Shown piece after piece: positions 45,512 to 53,926 of a stretch of DNA of 64,000 nucleotides. This DNA is from Cytophagales bacterium (lineage in GTDB: Bacteria; Bacteroidota; Bacteroidia; Cytophagales; 172606-1). The DNA lies in contig JAUJNL010000009.1 in NCBI GenBank assembly GCA_030448185.1, forward strand, positions 41,892-105,891, in the 5' to 3' direction. Within the stretch, counting starts at the first letter, position 1. Each line of letters opens with the position of its first letter. The notes under the pieces were generated by a model. It was given only the letters and a program-made list of their open reading frames with translations. It did not search any database and was not told the DNA's origin. A program made the translations under genes and the position numbers.

Positions 45512-45605
45512 CAACAGACAACCAACAGGCGCTACGCCGGACAACCCGAGCTATCCTTACCACTAGCTCGGCGACGCACGGGTATGCGGGTAGCCGCCGT
45601 TCCAT
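45512..45605 (+). repeat. attC-like site 7 (end of ncRNA copy 2)
   Basis: CCAACAGGCGCTACGCCGG ... GGGTAGCCGCCGTTCCATTAGGG. Same inner arms and bulge as site 6. Confidence 0.7.
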
Positions 45606-45677
45606 TAGGGACAATAAAATCATTAAGATGTAAATACCACTTTTATACATTAGTTGGCAATATTAACACCTAAGCTA

Positions 45678-46503
45678 ATGATTTTTAAACTTGTTCAACC
45701 ATGTCCTCTACTTACACCATACGTAAAGAGCTATCAGCTTATCCATTTTGTATTTTCAATAAATATGGAAAAGCCGGTCAAACCATATCCACCAAGACCT
45801 GAACAATGCATTATCTTTTACCCTAGAGACCCTTTAACTATTGAGTACCAAAGCACAAGGCAAAAAATTGTTCAACCACGCTCTATAATTTCCGGACAGG
45901 TAGTTAGTCGACAGAATCTACATATAGGCAATAACTATATTGTCATAAAAATAATCTTTTACCCGGCGCTTTGTATCATTTCACACACATGCCATTAACA
46001 AGTATAACTGATTGGAACATTGATGCGGAATCCTCTTTTCCAAAAGAAATGCGGTTGGTGAATGAAAGGCTTAACAGTACCGATGACCTTGATACAATGG
46101 TTTCAATAGTGGAAGGGTTCCTGCTCGGGCAGCTAAAGAAAACAAAGATTGCTTTTAGCCCGATAGATAGAGTAACTCAAACAGCTATTATCCAGCCAAA
46201 TGGTTTTCGACTTGATTACCTGGCCGAACAATCCTGTTTTAGTGTAAGGCAGTTCAAAGAAAGTTTTCTGAGCGTGTTGGGGTGTCGCCTAAGCTATTTG
46301 CAAGAATTAGCCGTTTTTATAAGGCTTTTCGATTAAAATATGATCACCCCCATTTTGACTGGTTACGCGTTGCCATAGAAACAGGCTATGAAGATTACCA
46401 ACACCTCTCCAAAGATTTTCAAGAGTTTGCAAACGGATTGCCAAATCAACTTCTTGAGCAAGAATCTTCCTCGCCTGATACTTTTTTCGGTTTTAAAGAA
46501 TAA
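45678..46503 (+). pseudogene. AraC-family regulator, two frameshifts
   Basis: Starts MIFKLVQPCPLLTPYVKSYQ, the usual N-terminal opening of AraC regulators with a DUF6597-like sensor. The frame changes near 45960 (continuing ALYHFTHMPLTSITDWNIDAE) and again near 46290. The last piece holds the second DNA-binding helix region (FDWLRVAIETGYEDYQHLSKDFQEFANGLP). Assembled, the protein would be about 270 residues. Cassette cargo bounded on the left by site 7; the right boundary is lost to an IS5 insertion. Confidence 0.8.
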
Positions 46504-46596
46504 TGACGTTTTTCTACCACTTACTACATAAGGGCAGATGGTATGTTTACATAATCAAATTATTTTTATGAAACAGCTCATTCTATTCTTAACATT

Positions 46597-47526
46597 TAAG
46601 TGTCTATCCGAAAACCTAAAAAGGATCGGCAAGAGTACAATTTTTCCAAACAATATGGGCACAAGCCAAGTGGAGAAAGGCTAAGTAATTATCCACTTTC
46701 TTTTCCCAGCGGATTAGAATGCGTCTAAAGCGGTTCATCCAACTATGGGTTCTTTCGCAGACCCATCTTCTGGCTCTGTAACCGGGCGTTTTGAGTTCTT
46801 TTTGTTCTTCTCCTCGGGCTTTGATGTGATCCTGATAGAAAAAATAAAAGGATAACCGAACGAATGTCTGCATAATCATACCCTTTGTCGGCACAAAAGT
46901 GCTGTGGGTTTTCTTCATCCGGCAAAGGGGTAAGAAGGGCATACTATCCAGCAAAGGTTCTACTTGTTTTTTATCGTGTACATTGGCTCCCGTTACGGTT
47001 AGGGCAATGGGTAAGCCATGGGCTTCGGTGATAATATGTCTTTTCGTGCCGCCTTTTTCCTCGATCCGTGGGATTAGCTCCGACGGATTCTCCCCTAGTG
47101 GCGCTTTACTGGAAGCCGAATCGATACTTTGCCACTCCCAGTCTAGCTGGCCTTCCACCTGGTTCTGCATCAACCCTAAGTGCCATAACTCTTCGAATAC
47201 TCCTGCCTTGACCCACTCCTGATAGCGGTCATGGGCGGTAGAAGCCGCACCAAGTTGACTAGGAAGAGCCTTCCACTGAATGCCCGTTCTTAACACGTAG
47301 AACATGGCATTGAATAGTTGTTGGGCATCCCCTCTGGGGCGGCCTCCTTTGGGTTTGGGTTTTTCGACGGGCAGTAGTGGTTCCGTCGCTAACCATAGTT
47401 CTTGGGTTAGTAAATATGCTTTGTTTATGCTACTTTCGGGTTCCGAACGCTTCATGGAGAGATATTTTGTTGGAGTCGTGTCTTGCAAAATTACTGCTCT
47501 CCTGAGGTTTTCGGATAGGTACTAAG
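46597..47526 (-). mobile_element. IS5-family insertion sequence, copy A
   Basis: About 930 bp with terminal repeats AAGTGTCTATCCGAAAACCT (left) and CTTAGTACCTATCCGAAAAC (right, reverse complement). Related copies are at 47717-48573 (opposite orientation) and, as a remnant, 19886-20297. The exact ends and target duplication are uncertain by a few bases. Confidence 0.85.
46616..47488 (-). CDS. IS5-family transposase, open but internally frame-shifted
   Basis: 290-residue continuous ORF: N-terminal ELWLATEPLLPVEKPKPKGGRPRGDAQQLFNAMFYVLRTGIQW, first catalytic Asp in WQSIDSASSKAP, and Glu region in CERTHSWMNRFRRI. Between about residues 187 and 222 the reading is LCRMKKTHSTFVPTKGMIMQT. Another frame of the same DNA gives the expected DEENPQHFCADKGYDYADIRSVI, with the second Asp. 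Two compensating frameshifts therefore scramble the active site, and the protein is probably inactive despite its full length. Confidence 0.82.
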   Translation of the reverse strand: MQDTTPTKYLSMKRSEPESSINKAYLLTQELWLATEPLLPVEKPKPKGGRPRGDAQQLFNAMFYVLRTGIQWKALPSQLGAASTAHDRYQEWVKAGVFEELWHLGLMQNQVEGQLDWEWQSIDSASSKAPLGENPSELIPRIEEKGGTKRHIITEAHGLPIALTVTGANVHDKKQVEPLLDSMPFLPLCRMKKTHSTFVPTKGMIMQTFVRLSFYFFYQDHIKARGEEQKELKTPGYRARRWVCERTHSWMNRFRRILIRWEKKVDNYLAFLHLACAHIVWKNCTLADPF

Positions 47527-47716
47527 AAAGGGTCCCTTTTTGTCCCGTTTTTGGGTATATTAAGTACCTTTTTTATACCCGTAGTTTGTACCATTTAAGT
47601 ACGTTTTGTACCTTTTCCCGCCCGTCACTTTTGTCACCCCATAAATGCCCCTTCCGGTAAGCAGGGCTGTATAATTCTGGTATAAACATCAGATAATGAG
47701 TAGCAATTTATTGACT
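47527..47716. other. Spacer between two inverted IS5 copies
   Basis: 190 bp, no gene. It contains clustered GTACC-type motifs (AAGTACCTTTT, TTTGTACCATTTAAGTACG, TTTGTACCTTTT), possibly the remains of a promoter or operator region of an earlier cassette. Confidence 0.35.
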
Positions 47717-48573
47717 TAGTACCTATCCGAAAACCTCAGGAGAGCAGTAATTTTGCAAGACACGACTCCAACAAAATATCTCTCTCCATGAAGCGTTCGG
47801 AACCTGAAAGTAGCATAAACAAAGCATATTTGCCAACCCAAGAACTATGGTTAGCGACGGAACCACTACTGCCGTCGAAAACCTAAACCCAAAGGAGGCC
47901 GCCCCCAGAGGGGATGCTCAACAACTATTCAATGCCATGTTCTACGTGTTAAGAACGGGCATTCAGTGGAAGGCTCTTCCCTAGTCAACTTGGTGCGGCT
48001 TCTACCGCCTACCATCGGAAGTGGAATCAAAACAGAATTATTCGAAAAGTCCCTTAGGGTTGATTTTGGAAACTAATTGGAAATTACAGTTCTGGGATGG
48101 CGAAATCGATTCGGCGCTCCAAAACTTTCCGCCGGGAGGATCCGTCGGAGCTAATCCCACGGATCGAGAGGGCGGCGCGAAGACATGTGTATAACACGTT
48201 GCTAACCGTAACGAAATACCAATGTAGCCACACGATAAAAAACAAATTAGAACCTTTTGCCTTGGATAATATGCATATACCCCTTTGCCGGATGGGAAAA
48301 CCCACAGCGCTTTGGTAAGTATGATTATGCGAATCCTTATTTTTCTATCGGGATCACATCAAGCCAAAGGAAGAAGAACAAAAAAGACTCAAAACATCTA
48401 TTTTGGAAACCGAAATGGGTCTGCGAAACCCGTAGTTGAGATAATTTTGCTGAAAATCATTCTAATCTGGAAAAAGAAAGTGGATGCCAGCCTTTTCTCC
48501 ACTTGAAAACTGCCCATATTGTTTGGAAAATTGTACTCTTGCCGATCCTTTTTAGGTTTTCGGACACTAAGTA
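47717..48573 (+). mobile_element. IS5-family insertion sequence, copy B (degenerate)
   Basis: Left end CTTAGTACCTATCCGAAAAC and right end CCTTTTTAGGTTTTCGGACA match copy A in inverted orientation. Its transposase is heavily mutated: small deletions, stop codons and frameshifts throughout (for example MKRSEPESSINKAYLPTQELWLATEPLL, then frame loss at the PVEKPKPKGG region). Inactive. Confidence 0.85.
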
Positions 48574-48574
48574 C

Positions 48575-49641
48575 TAAGACAAAAAGGAATATAAGATGGT
48601 GGATGTTGCTTATCTTTCGGGATGCAAAGAAATTCATTTTGTTAAATGAAGCGGAGGTTGAGACATTAACGCAAGGTCATAAAAACCATCCTTCAGCCCA
48701 GGTACGGGCCCGCTGCCACTGTTTAATATTGAGTAATCAGGAAAAAGAAGTCAAAGAATTAGCGTCCATATTCTCGGTGATCCCCCTGACAGTGTATAAG
48801 TGGTTTTCTCGCTGGGAAGAAAAGGACTGGTAGGATTATTTAACGAAAAAGGCGTAGGTCGCAAAGCCATTTTCACTGTCTCCCGACCAGGCAGTGATCA
48901 AAGAGAAAGTACAGGCTAATCATCAGAAGTTGTCTTTGGCCCGGCAAGCAATCAAGGCTGAACTCGATAAAGAGTTCTCAGAGAGAACGTTAAAACGTTT
49001 TTTAAAAAGTTTGGTGTCGGATGGAAACGCTGGCGAAAGTGCTTGAAATCCAAGCAGGACGCTCAGCAAGTAGCTTATAAGCAGGAGTGTTTGAGAGAGA
49101 TTGAACAACTCAAAGACCAGAACCATATTGAGGTGTTTTATGGAGATGAAAGTGGGTTTTGTTTAACGCCGGTAATGGCTTATTCTGGCAGTATCAGGGG
49201 AAGAAATCCGGATACTACCCCAGAAAGGAAAACGAATTAATGTCTTTGGCATCATGGCGAAGCTAACCAACTGAAAGTTTTCAGAAAGAAGGTAGTATTA
49301 CCACTGATTTTATCATTGATTCCATTGACGCCTGGATACCTGCCTTAACCAAGCCTACCGTACTTATTTTAGATAACGCTCCCGTGCATCAAGCCAAGAA
49401 GTTTCAAGAGAAAATCCCCACTGGCAGGAAGAAAACTTGTTCATTTTCTTTTTACCGCCTACTGTCCGCACTTCAATAAAATTGAAACCCTATGGCGAAA
49501 GGTGAAATATGAGTGGCTTAAGCCGGAACACTACCTTGTTTAGCCTCCCTCAAAGAGGCCCTTACTGTTATTTTTAGCTGCTTTGGACAAGAATATACGG
49601 TCAAGTTCTCTTAATTTATTTTATATTCCTTTTTGTCCTAC
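48575..49641 (+). mobile_element. IS630-family insertion sequence (degenerate)
   Basis: Inverted repeats GACAAAAAGGAATATAA (left, about 48578) and its complement at 49621-49637, with TA at the outer edges as expected for IS630. It abuts IS5 copy B. The transposase shows helix-turn-helix segments (ASIFSVIPLTVYKWFSRWEEKDW), then DDE_3 motifs VFYGDESGFCLTP, ILDNAPVHQAKKFQE and PHFNKIETLWRKVKYEWLKP, spread over several frames with stops at 48833 and elsewhere. Inactive. Confidence 0.82.
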
Positions 49642-49658
49642 TACTTAACCTCTTTTTT

Positions 49659-50067
49659 ATGATCACAACGCTCAAACTAATACAATAGCAGACCAAATCA
49701 GAAAATTAGAAAAAGCCGGAAAACAGTAGCTTTCCTGGCTAACGATTATGAGGCTTTGAATAAAATCTGGCATCCTCAATTTATGGCAAACACACCCTTA
49801 AACAGGATTCTTAAAACAGCAGACATTCAAGGTGCTATGAAAGCAGGGCTGATCAAATATTCTTTACTGGAACGAAACATAGAAGAAATCATGATTGGGG
49901 ATCATGTAGTGATTACATTGGGCAGCGAAGCTACCATACCTATAGACAAAGCACCTATGGCGGGACAAAAAGTTACAAGACGGTTTACAAACACTTGGAT
50001 TAAAGAAAATAATGAGTGGAGAATGTTTGCAAGGCATGCCAGCAATATTTGTGATGAGGATAAGTAA
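49659..50067 (+). pseudogene. NTF2-like (DUF4440-type) protein, truncated and frameshifted
   Basis: The piece NTIADQIRKLEKAGKT...VAFLANDYEALNKIWHPQFMANTPLNRI needs a frame change near 49725. The remainder (LLERNIEEIMIGDHVVITLGSEATIP, QKVTRRFTNTWIKENNEWRMFARHASNI) is a typical SnoaL/DUF4440 small domain. The N-terminal signal region is missing where the IS630 element ends at 49641. Such proteins are small periplasmic enzymes or binders. Inactive as it stands. Confidence 0.7.
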
Positions 50068-50404
50068 ATGAATGCAACAGGATCGTATTATTTAGGAAAA
50101 TTGAAATCAGTACTGCCCCTATCCCTGCCTTGCCAAAATGTCGACTGATAACAATCAGTAGGCATTTGTTCATTAATCAACATTTGAATAACTTACTAAG
50201 CTAATGGAATGCTTTAACCGGCACTCCGGTAAGGCTAACTTATGAAGAGCAGTTTAAAAATTAACAGAAGGAGATTCAAGATTTGACTGATAAGCTATTT
50301 GAAATACCAGCTGAGAGAGGAATGTACACGCTTATACTTACTGTAGAAAGATTATGTCATAGCAGAAAACTTTAAGTACAGAAAACTGAATTGATAAACA
50401 ACTG
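50068..50404. other. Decayed cassette sequence
   Basis: 337 bp with scattered protein-like stretches but stops in all frames (for example ECFNRHSGKANL and ERNVHAYTYC). Probably the remains of one cassette gene; no family can be named. Confidence 0.35.
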
Positions 50405-50405
50405 C

Positions 50406-50495
50406 CCCCAACATCAAGCAGACCTTCCAGCCCGCCGCTGATGCCAGTTCCAAAGCATGAGGCGAGGCCGTCGGCTGCTCATATTCCGTTGGTTG
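50406..50495 (+). repeat. attC-like site 8
   Basis: CCCAACATCAAGCAGACC ... GTCGGCTGCTCATATTCCGTTGG. Inner arms AGCAGACC / GGCTGCT (AGCAG/CTGCT); AAC/GTT outer core. Confidence 0.7.
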
Positions 50496-50997
50496 CAATA
50501 GGCCGGAGAAGTGATCGGGAAATGGCGTGGTCTAAGAGCGAAAGACTCGAGAAGGAGTCAAGGCGACTGGGCGAACCGAAGTGCAAAGGGCTTTTGCTAG
50601 CTGAAGGCGAAGACCAGTCGGCCAGCTTGCTTACAATAGCGGCTAAGGGAGTAAGCAGCAAGCGTTTCGCTCTAGAACGAATACTGGAGCAGATTTATTG
50701 CGTGGCTGGGCTAGAGGCAGCGCTCCATCTCCGGCTCGTCTTGGGCAAGGTGATTGATAAGAGAAGGCGCCCAAGACTGGTTTTATCCTTCTTTTTAGGG
50801 GTTGCTGCGTAGGAGCCCGCTCAAGACGACAACAACCCCCGCGCCGATAAACTTAACACAAGGCCGACCCACCGATGGGCCAGGACTGAAAAAGAAGGAA
50901 AACAACAGACAACCAACAGGCGCTACGCCGGACAACCCGGGGCTATCCTTACCACTAGCTCGGCGACGCACGGGTATGCGGGTAGCCGCCGTTCCAT
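50491..50997 (+). ncRNA. Structured noncoding cassette, copy 3 (intact)
   Basis: 507 bp, the cleanest copy. Closing helix 50535-50543 / 50665-50673 (AGAGCGAAA/TTTCGCTCT). Within it are GACTC 50544 / GAGTC 50555, GACTGG 50565 / CCAGTC 50614, and GCTTGC-TTAC 50625 / GTAA-GC-AGCAAGC 50651. Downstream are TGGAGC/GCTCCA and GTCTTGGGC 50738 / GCCCAAGAC 50769. It shares about 90 percent or more identity with copy 2 by eye, less with copy 1 in the 5' half. An ORF crosses it (50441-50812) but begins in the preceding attC-like site. Confidence 0.72.
50905..50997 (+). repeat. attC-like site 9 (end of ncRNA copy 3)
   Basis: CCAACAGGCGCTACGCCGG ... GGGTAGCCGCCGTTCCATTGTGC, matching sites 6 and 7. Confidence 0.7.
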
Positions 50998-51039
50998 TGT
51001 GCGTCATGCAAAGAGAGTTACGTTTATCAGTATCAGTGG

Positions 51040-51416
51040 ATGAAATACCATAACCTGTTTATTGATTGTGGAAATGATTGGAAGATGTATCATGCTATTT
51101 CTGCTTTGCTGGAAGTAGAACCAACTCAATTTCCAGCTTCAGAATTCAGAGGCGACACTGCGGGTACTTGGACGTATCAAGTGGTAACTAGGGATGAAGA
51201 CCCTATTTTGACTTTATTAATGTCTTTTTAGACCTATTGCATAAAAAGTATGATTTACTCGAAGCCTTGGATATTCAAAAATCAGATATTCTAATCTGGT
51301 TAGTGTATGAATATGAGGAGCAATGCAGTCTTTCCTTTTCCCCACAGGAAATGAAAAGATTAGGACAAAGTGGCATTACTTTCAATATTGATTGTATTCA
51401 AATAAAGAAGGAATAA
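51040..51416 (+). pseudogene. DUF4279-like protein, single frameshift
   Basis: Begins MKYHNLFIDCGNDWKMYHAISALLEVEPTQFPASEFRG and GTWTYQVVTRDEDP, then shifts frame near 51205. The next frame continues YFDFINVFLDLLHKKYDLLE and ends SPQEMKRLGQSGITFNIDCIQ. Sequence order (EPT motif, W, C-terminal LGISFNID) matches DUF4279, seen among immunity-like proteins. One base restores a protein of about 125 residues, so it may be recently broken or a sequencing artefact. Confidence 0.7.
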
Positions 51417-51430
51417 AAAGAAGCACGAAC

Positions 51431-51524
51431 GCACAACACCAGCTTCGACCGACCACCAGCCCTGCCAAAGCGCATTGCCTCACTGCAGCGGGCCTGGCGT
51501 CGGGAAGCTTCGGTCCATTAGCAA
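51431..51524 (+). repeat. attC-like site 10
   Basis: CACAACACCAGCTTCGACCG ... GGGAAGCTTCGGTCCATTAGC. Inner arms AGCTTC/GAAGCT perfect and different from neighbours; same unpaired TC and TCC as site 5. Confidence 0.8.
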
Positions 51525-51533
51525 CCACCAAAA

Positions 51534-51863
51534 ATGGAAAAAGACCCGTCAATACTTCAAATGCTTGAGAGGCTGTCAGTTGAATTGAAAAACGGCTTTG
51601 AAGTAGTGGACTTTTGGGATGGCGACCTTTGTGCAGTTGGAATTTTGAGACGTAATACAAACATAAGACTGGTTTACATCAGTACTTTCAACCTATCGCC
51701 TGACCAGTACTACTATGAGTGTGAGGTGGCCGATAGCGTCAAATCATTCGAGAAAGGCGATTACAAGGTAGTTGCAAAAGGCCAAGTGGATGAGTTCTCT
51801 GCATTAATTGAAGGTGTGAAGAGCCATGTACAACATAGAAAGTTAAAAAAGGGCGGTTGCTAA
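51534..51863 (+). CDS. Hypothetical cassette protein
   Basis: 109 residues, cytosolic. MEKDPSILQMLERLSVELKNGFEVVDFWDGDLCAVGI ... LVYISTFNLSPDQYYYECEV ... QVDEFSALIEGVKSHVQHRKL: an alpha-beta protein of immunity-protein size. No family recognised. Start 10 bp after site 10; the stop codon overlaps the start of site 11 (TGCTAACACC). Confidence 0.7.
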   Translation: MEKDPSILQMLERLSVELKNGFEVVDFWDGDLCAVGILRRNTNIRLVYISTFNLSPDQYYYECEVADSVKSFEKGDYKVVAKGQVDEFSALIEGVKSHVQHRKLKKGGC

Positions 51864-51951
51864 CACCACACACGACCGGCCACCAGCCCGCCACAGCAAA
51901 CCACAGCTTGAGGGCATGGCGTCGGGTGTGTTCGCTACGTTAGCGGCAATT
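51859..51951 (+). repeat. attC-like site 11
   Basis: TGCTAACACCACACACGACC ... CGGGTGTGTTCGCTACGTTAGC. Inner arms ACACAC/GTGTGT; outer GCTAAC/GTTAGC fully complementary. Closest to classical integron core sites. Confidence 0.82.
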
Positions 51952-51990
51952 GAAGGCAGATTAAATTGTTCCTTGAAGACTTAATGATTA

Positions 51991-52335
51991 ATGAGTGATT
52001 TTGAATTATATTCTTGGGGTAGTCTTGACTGCTCAGACCTGAAGACTTTTAATCCAAGAGGTCCCTTTTGTATAGCAGTTGAATTTGATATAAGGTATAA
52101 AAATGAAACAGGTGCGATTACATTTTGTTTCTTTTTGTGCAATCAGGAAGGATTTACAAATAACTTTAGGCTAGACGATGACCTGGAAGACTTTAAACAC
52201 ACGATTATAGTAGAGAAATATTCATATGATTACATTGTGGAACATTTTAAACATGTAATTGAACACAAGATTAAGACTCTAAGCAATATTGAGTTAATGC
52301 AATTTTTGCATGAAAACTACTTTGAAGATAAATAA
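51991..52335 (+). CDS. Immunity-protein-like small protein (Imm8-like, tentative)
   Basis: 114 residues, cytosolic. A beta-rich first half (FCIAVEFDIRYKNETGAITFCFFLCNQEGF) is followed by IIVEKYSYDYIVEHFKHVIEHKIKTLSNIELMQFLHENYFED. The second part resembles the Imm8 family, where a strand of the form LIVxxYDYxxI precedes a helix. If correct it would neutralise a contact-dependent or polymorphic toxin; no toxin gene is adjacent. Cassette gene between sites 11 and 12. Confidence 0.6.
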   Translation: MSDFELYSWGSLDCSDLKTFNPRGPFCIAVEFDIRYKNETGAITFCFFLCNQEGFTNNFRLDDDLEDFKHTIIVEKYSYDYIVEHFKHVIEHKIKTLSNIELMQFLHENYFEDK

Positions 52336-52342
52336 TAAAAGC

Positions 52343-52432
52343 CACTAACACCACCTCCCCGACAACCGCCCTTGCCCCAGCGCATAGCCAGAGCGCAACA
52401 GGCCAATGCTGCGTGGTATGTAGTCCATTACA
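52343..52432 (+). repeat. attC-like site 12
   Basis: CACTAACACCACCTCCCCGACAACC ... GCGTGGTATGTAGTCCATTACAC. Inner arms ACCAC/GTGGT; central CAGCGCATAGCCAGAGCGCAA. Confidence 0.75.
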
Positions 52433-52446
52433 CACAACTAAACAAA

Positions 52447-53818
52447 ATGAAACAAATCCATCTATCCAATATCTTTCTTTTCATTTCAATTTTACTTTTT
52501 GCTTGTACCAGACAAGTAGAATACGATCTGGTGATTACCAACGTAGCTCTGTTCGATTCGGAAATCAAACAGGTGCTTCCTAACAAAACGATCCTTATTC
52601 GTGCTGATACCATTGTCGGCATAGTGAATGATGATCAAAAAAGTTCAGGGAAAAGCTGTAATCAAAGGCAATGAGCGACTCGTTAGCCCGACTTATCGAT
52701 ACTCATATTCATTTAACCGATATTATTGGCGACTATGATTCGGCTCAGGTATATTTCTTCAGATTTAGCCAGTTTGTACCGAGATAATCTAGCGAAAACG
52801 TATCTAAACTATGGGGTTACGACAGTAGCCGATATGGGACAACCCGAAAAATGGATGGATGTCACCTTGGATTGGCAAGAAGGAGCCTAAGGCAGGTTTT
52901 CCTAATTTGTTCATTACGGGTGGCGCACTGATTTCAGATGAAGAAGAAAGCCCTACATCTCGCATACAGAATGAAAATAGATCCTCAAGCCGCCACAGCG
53001 AAAGTGCAACACTATTATGATCGAGGGTTGCGTCATATGAAGCTGTATTGGCGCCCGAGAGCACCAGAAATGAAAGCAGCCGTAGAAAAAGCCCAATTGC
53101 TAGATATGAATATGTTTGCCCATATTGATAATAGTGTAACAAGTATTAATGAAGCATTAGATCTAGGAGTAAGGAACTTTGAACATGGTAGTACTATTTC
53201 CAATGATGTGTTTCTCTTTCAGCACGGAGGCTCGCTCATGAAACGGATGCAGGCGCACTATCCCAATGTGCAGGCCTACATGCCCTTTGCCCTGGAGAAA
53301 ATTCAATTTGTGGAAGATACCCCAACGTTTGCGTAGCAAGCGCGATGCACTTATTGAGAAAATGATTGCCGCGCAGGCTAGCTTGTCTACTACGATTCAT
53401 TTATTTGGATCATTTTATGGGGACGTATTTCAATTCATTTTGGAGTCATATTACCGGAACAAGAAACCGGGTTATCCGAGCAGCAATTAAAACGTTTAAA
53501 CACTGCTTTTGACACCTACATGGCTTACCTAAAGCAGGCCCATGAGAAAGGACTTCGGCTAAGACTTGGAACCGATTGTAAGAGGAAAAGCTGCACTTTC
53601 GGAAATGCTTTTGTTGGTAGAGGCTGGTTTTTCCATGGAAGATACACTACGAATTGCTACGCTGAATGGAGCTCAAGCCCTAAAGGTAGAGGAAGCTTTC
53701 GGTTCAATTACAGCCCGGCAAAAAGCAGACATAGTAATTTTTTTGATAAAAATCCATTTGAAGATTACAAGAATTTATTGTCCCACAAAACAATTATCAA
53801 AGGGGGAAAAAGTTTATA
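52447..53818 (+). pseudogene. Amidohydrolase-family lipoprotein, multiple frameshifts
   Basis: Starts with a lipoprotein signal (FLFISILLFAC) and VEYDLVITNVALFDSEIKQVLPNKTILIRADTIVGI, the usual amidohydrolase N-terminus. The metal motif IDTHIHLTDIIGDYD, then VTTVADMGQPEKW, HYYDRGLRHMKLYWRP, LGVRNFEHGSTISN, GTD-like and RIATLNGAQAL...VEEAFGSITARQKADIVIF follow in at least five frame segments. It would have been an imidazolonepropionase-like periplasmic hydrolase of about 450 residues. Thoroughly inactivated cassette. Confidence 0.85.
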
Positions 53819-53837
53819 AGAGAGATAATATGTGGTG

Positions 53838-53926
53838 TGTAACACCAGCTTCTACCGCTCAGCGGCCTTGCCTCACCAAATAGCCTCACAGCAACAGGCA
53901 CGCCGCCGGTTGCTCATGTTCCGTTA
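53838..53926 (+). repeat. attC-like site 13, interrupted by IS110
   Basis: GTGTAACACCAGCTTCTACCG ... CCGGTTGCTCATGTTCCGTTA. The right core is split: CGTTA at 53922-53926 recurs at 55576-55580 just after the IS, followed by GTCAACATTATAAGG, which restores a normal site end. Confidence 0.75.

Larger units (their letters stand above)
43837..45605 (+). ncRNA. Structured noncoding cassette, copy 2, split by IS3
   Basis: Starts GGTTGCAATAGGCCGGAGAA immediately after copy 1, in direct tandem. Without the 1255-bp IS3 element and one GAT duplicate it is 511 bp. Stems AGAGCGAAA/TTTCGCTCT, GACTCCT/AGGAGTC, GACTGG/CCAGTC, GCAAAAG/CTTTTGC and GCTTAC/GTAAGC are all present. It carries small indels against copy 3 that are not multiples of three, arguing against a coding role. 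In this copy the GTCTTGGGC hairpin is partly decayed (GTCTTG/CAAGAC). Confidence 0.68.

Noticed and set aside
43316-45605. Group II intron or HEARO-type RNA
   Set aside because: No GUGYG start, no domain V-like hairpin, and no reverse transcriptase or HNH gene. The element ends in an attC-like site instead.
50441-50812. ORF of 123 residues over ncRNA copy 3 (and 43396-43665 over copy 1) as a basic protein gene
   Set aside because: The ORF starts inside the preceding attC-like site, copy 2 has indels that are not multiples of three, and differences between copies preserve pairing rather than a protein pattern. A short shared frame remains a minor alternative.
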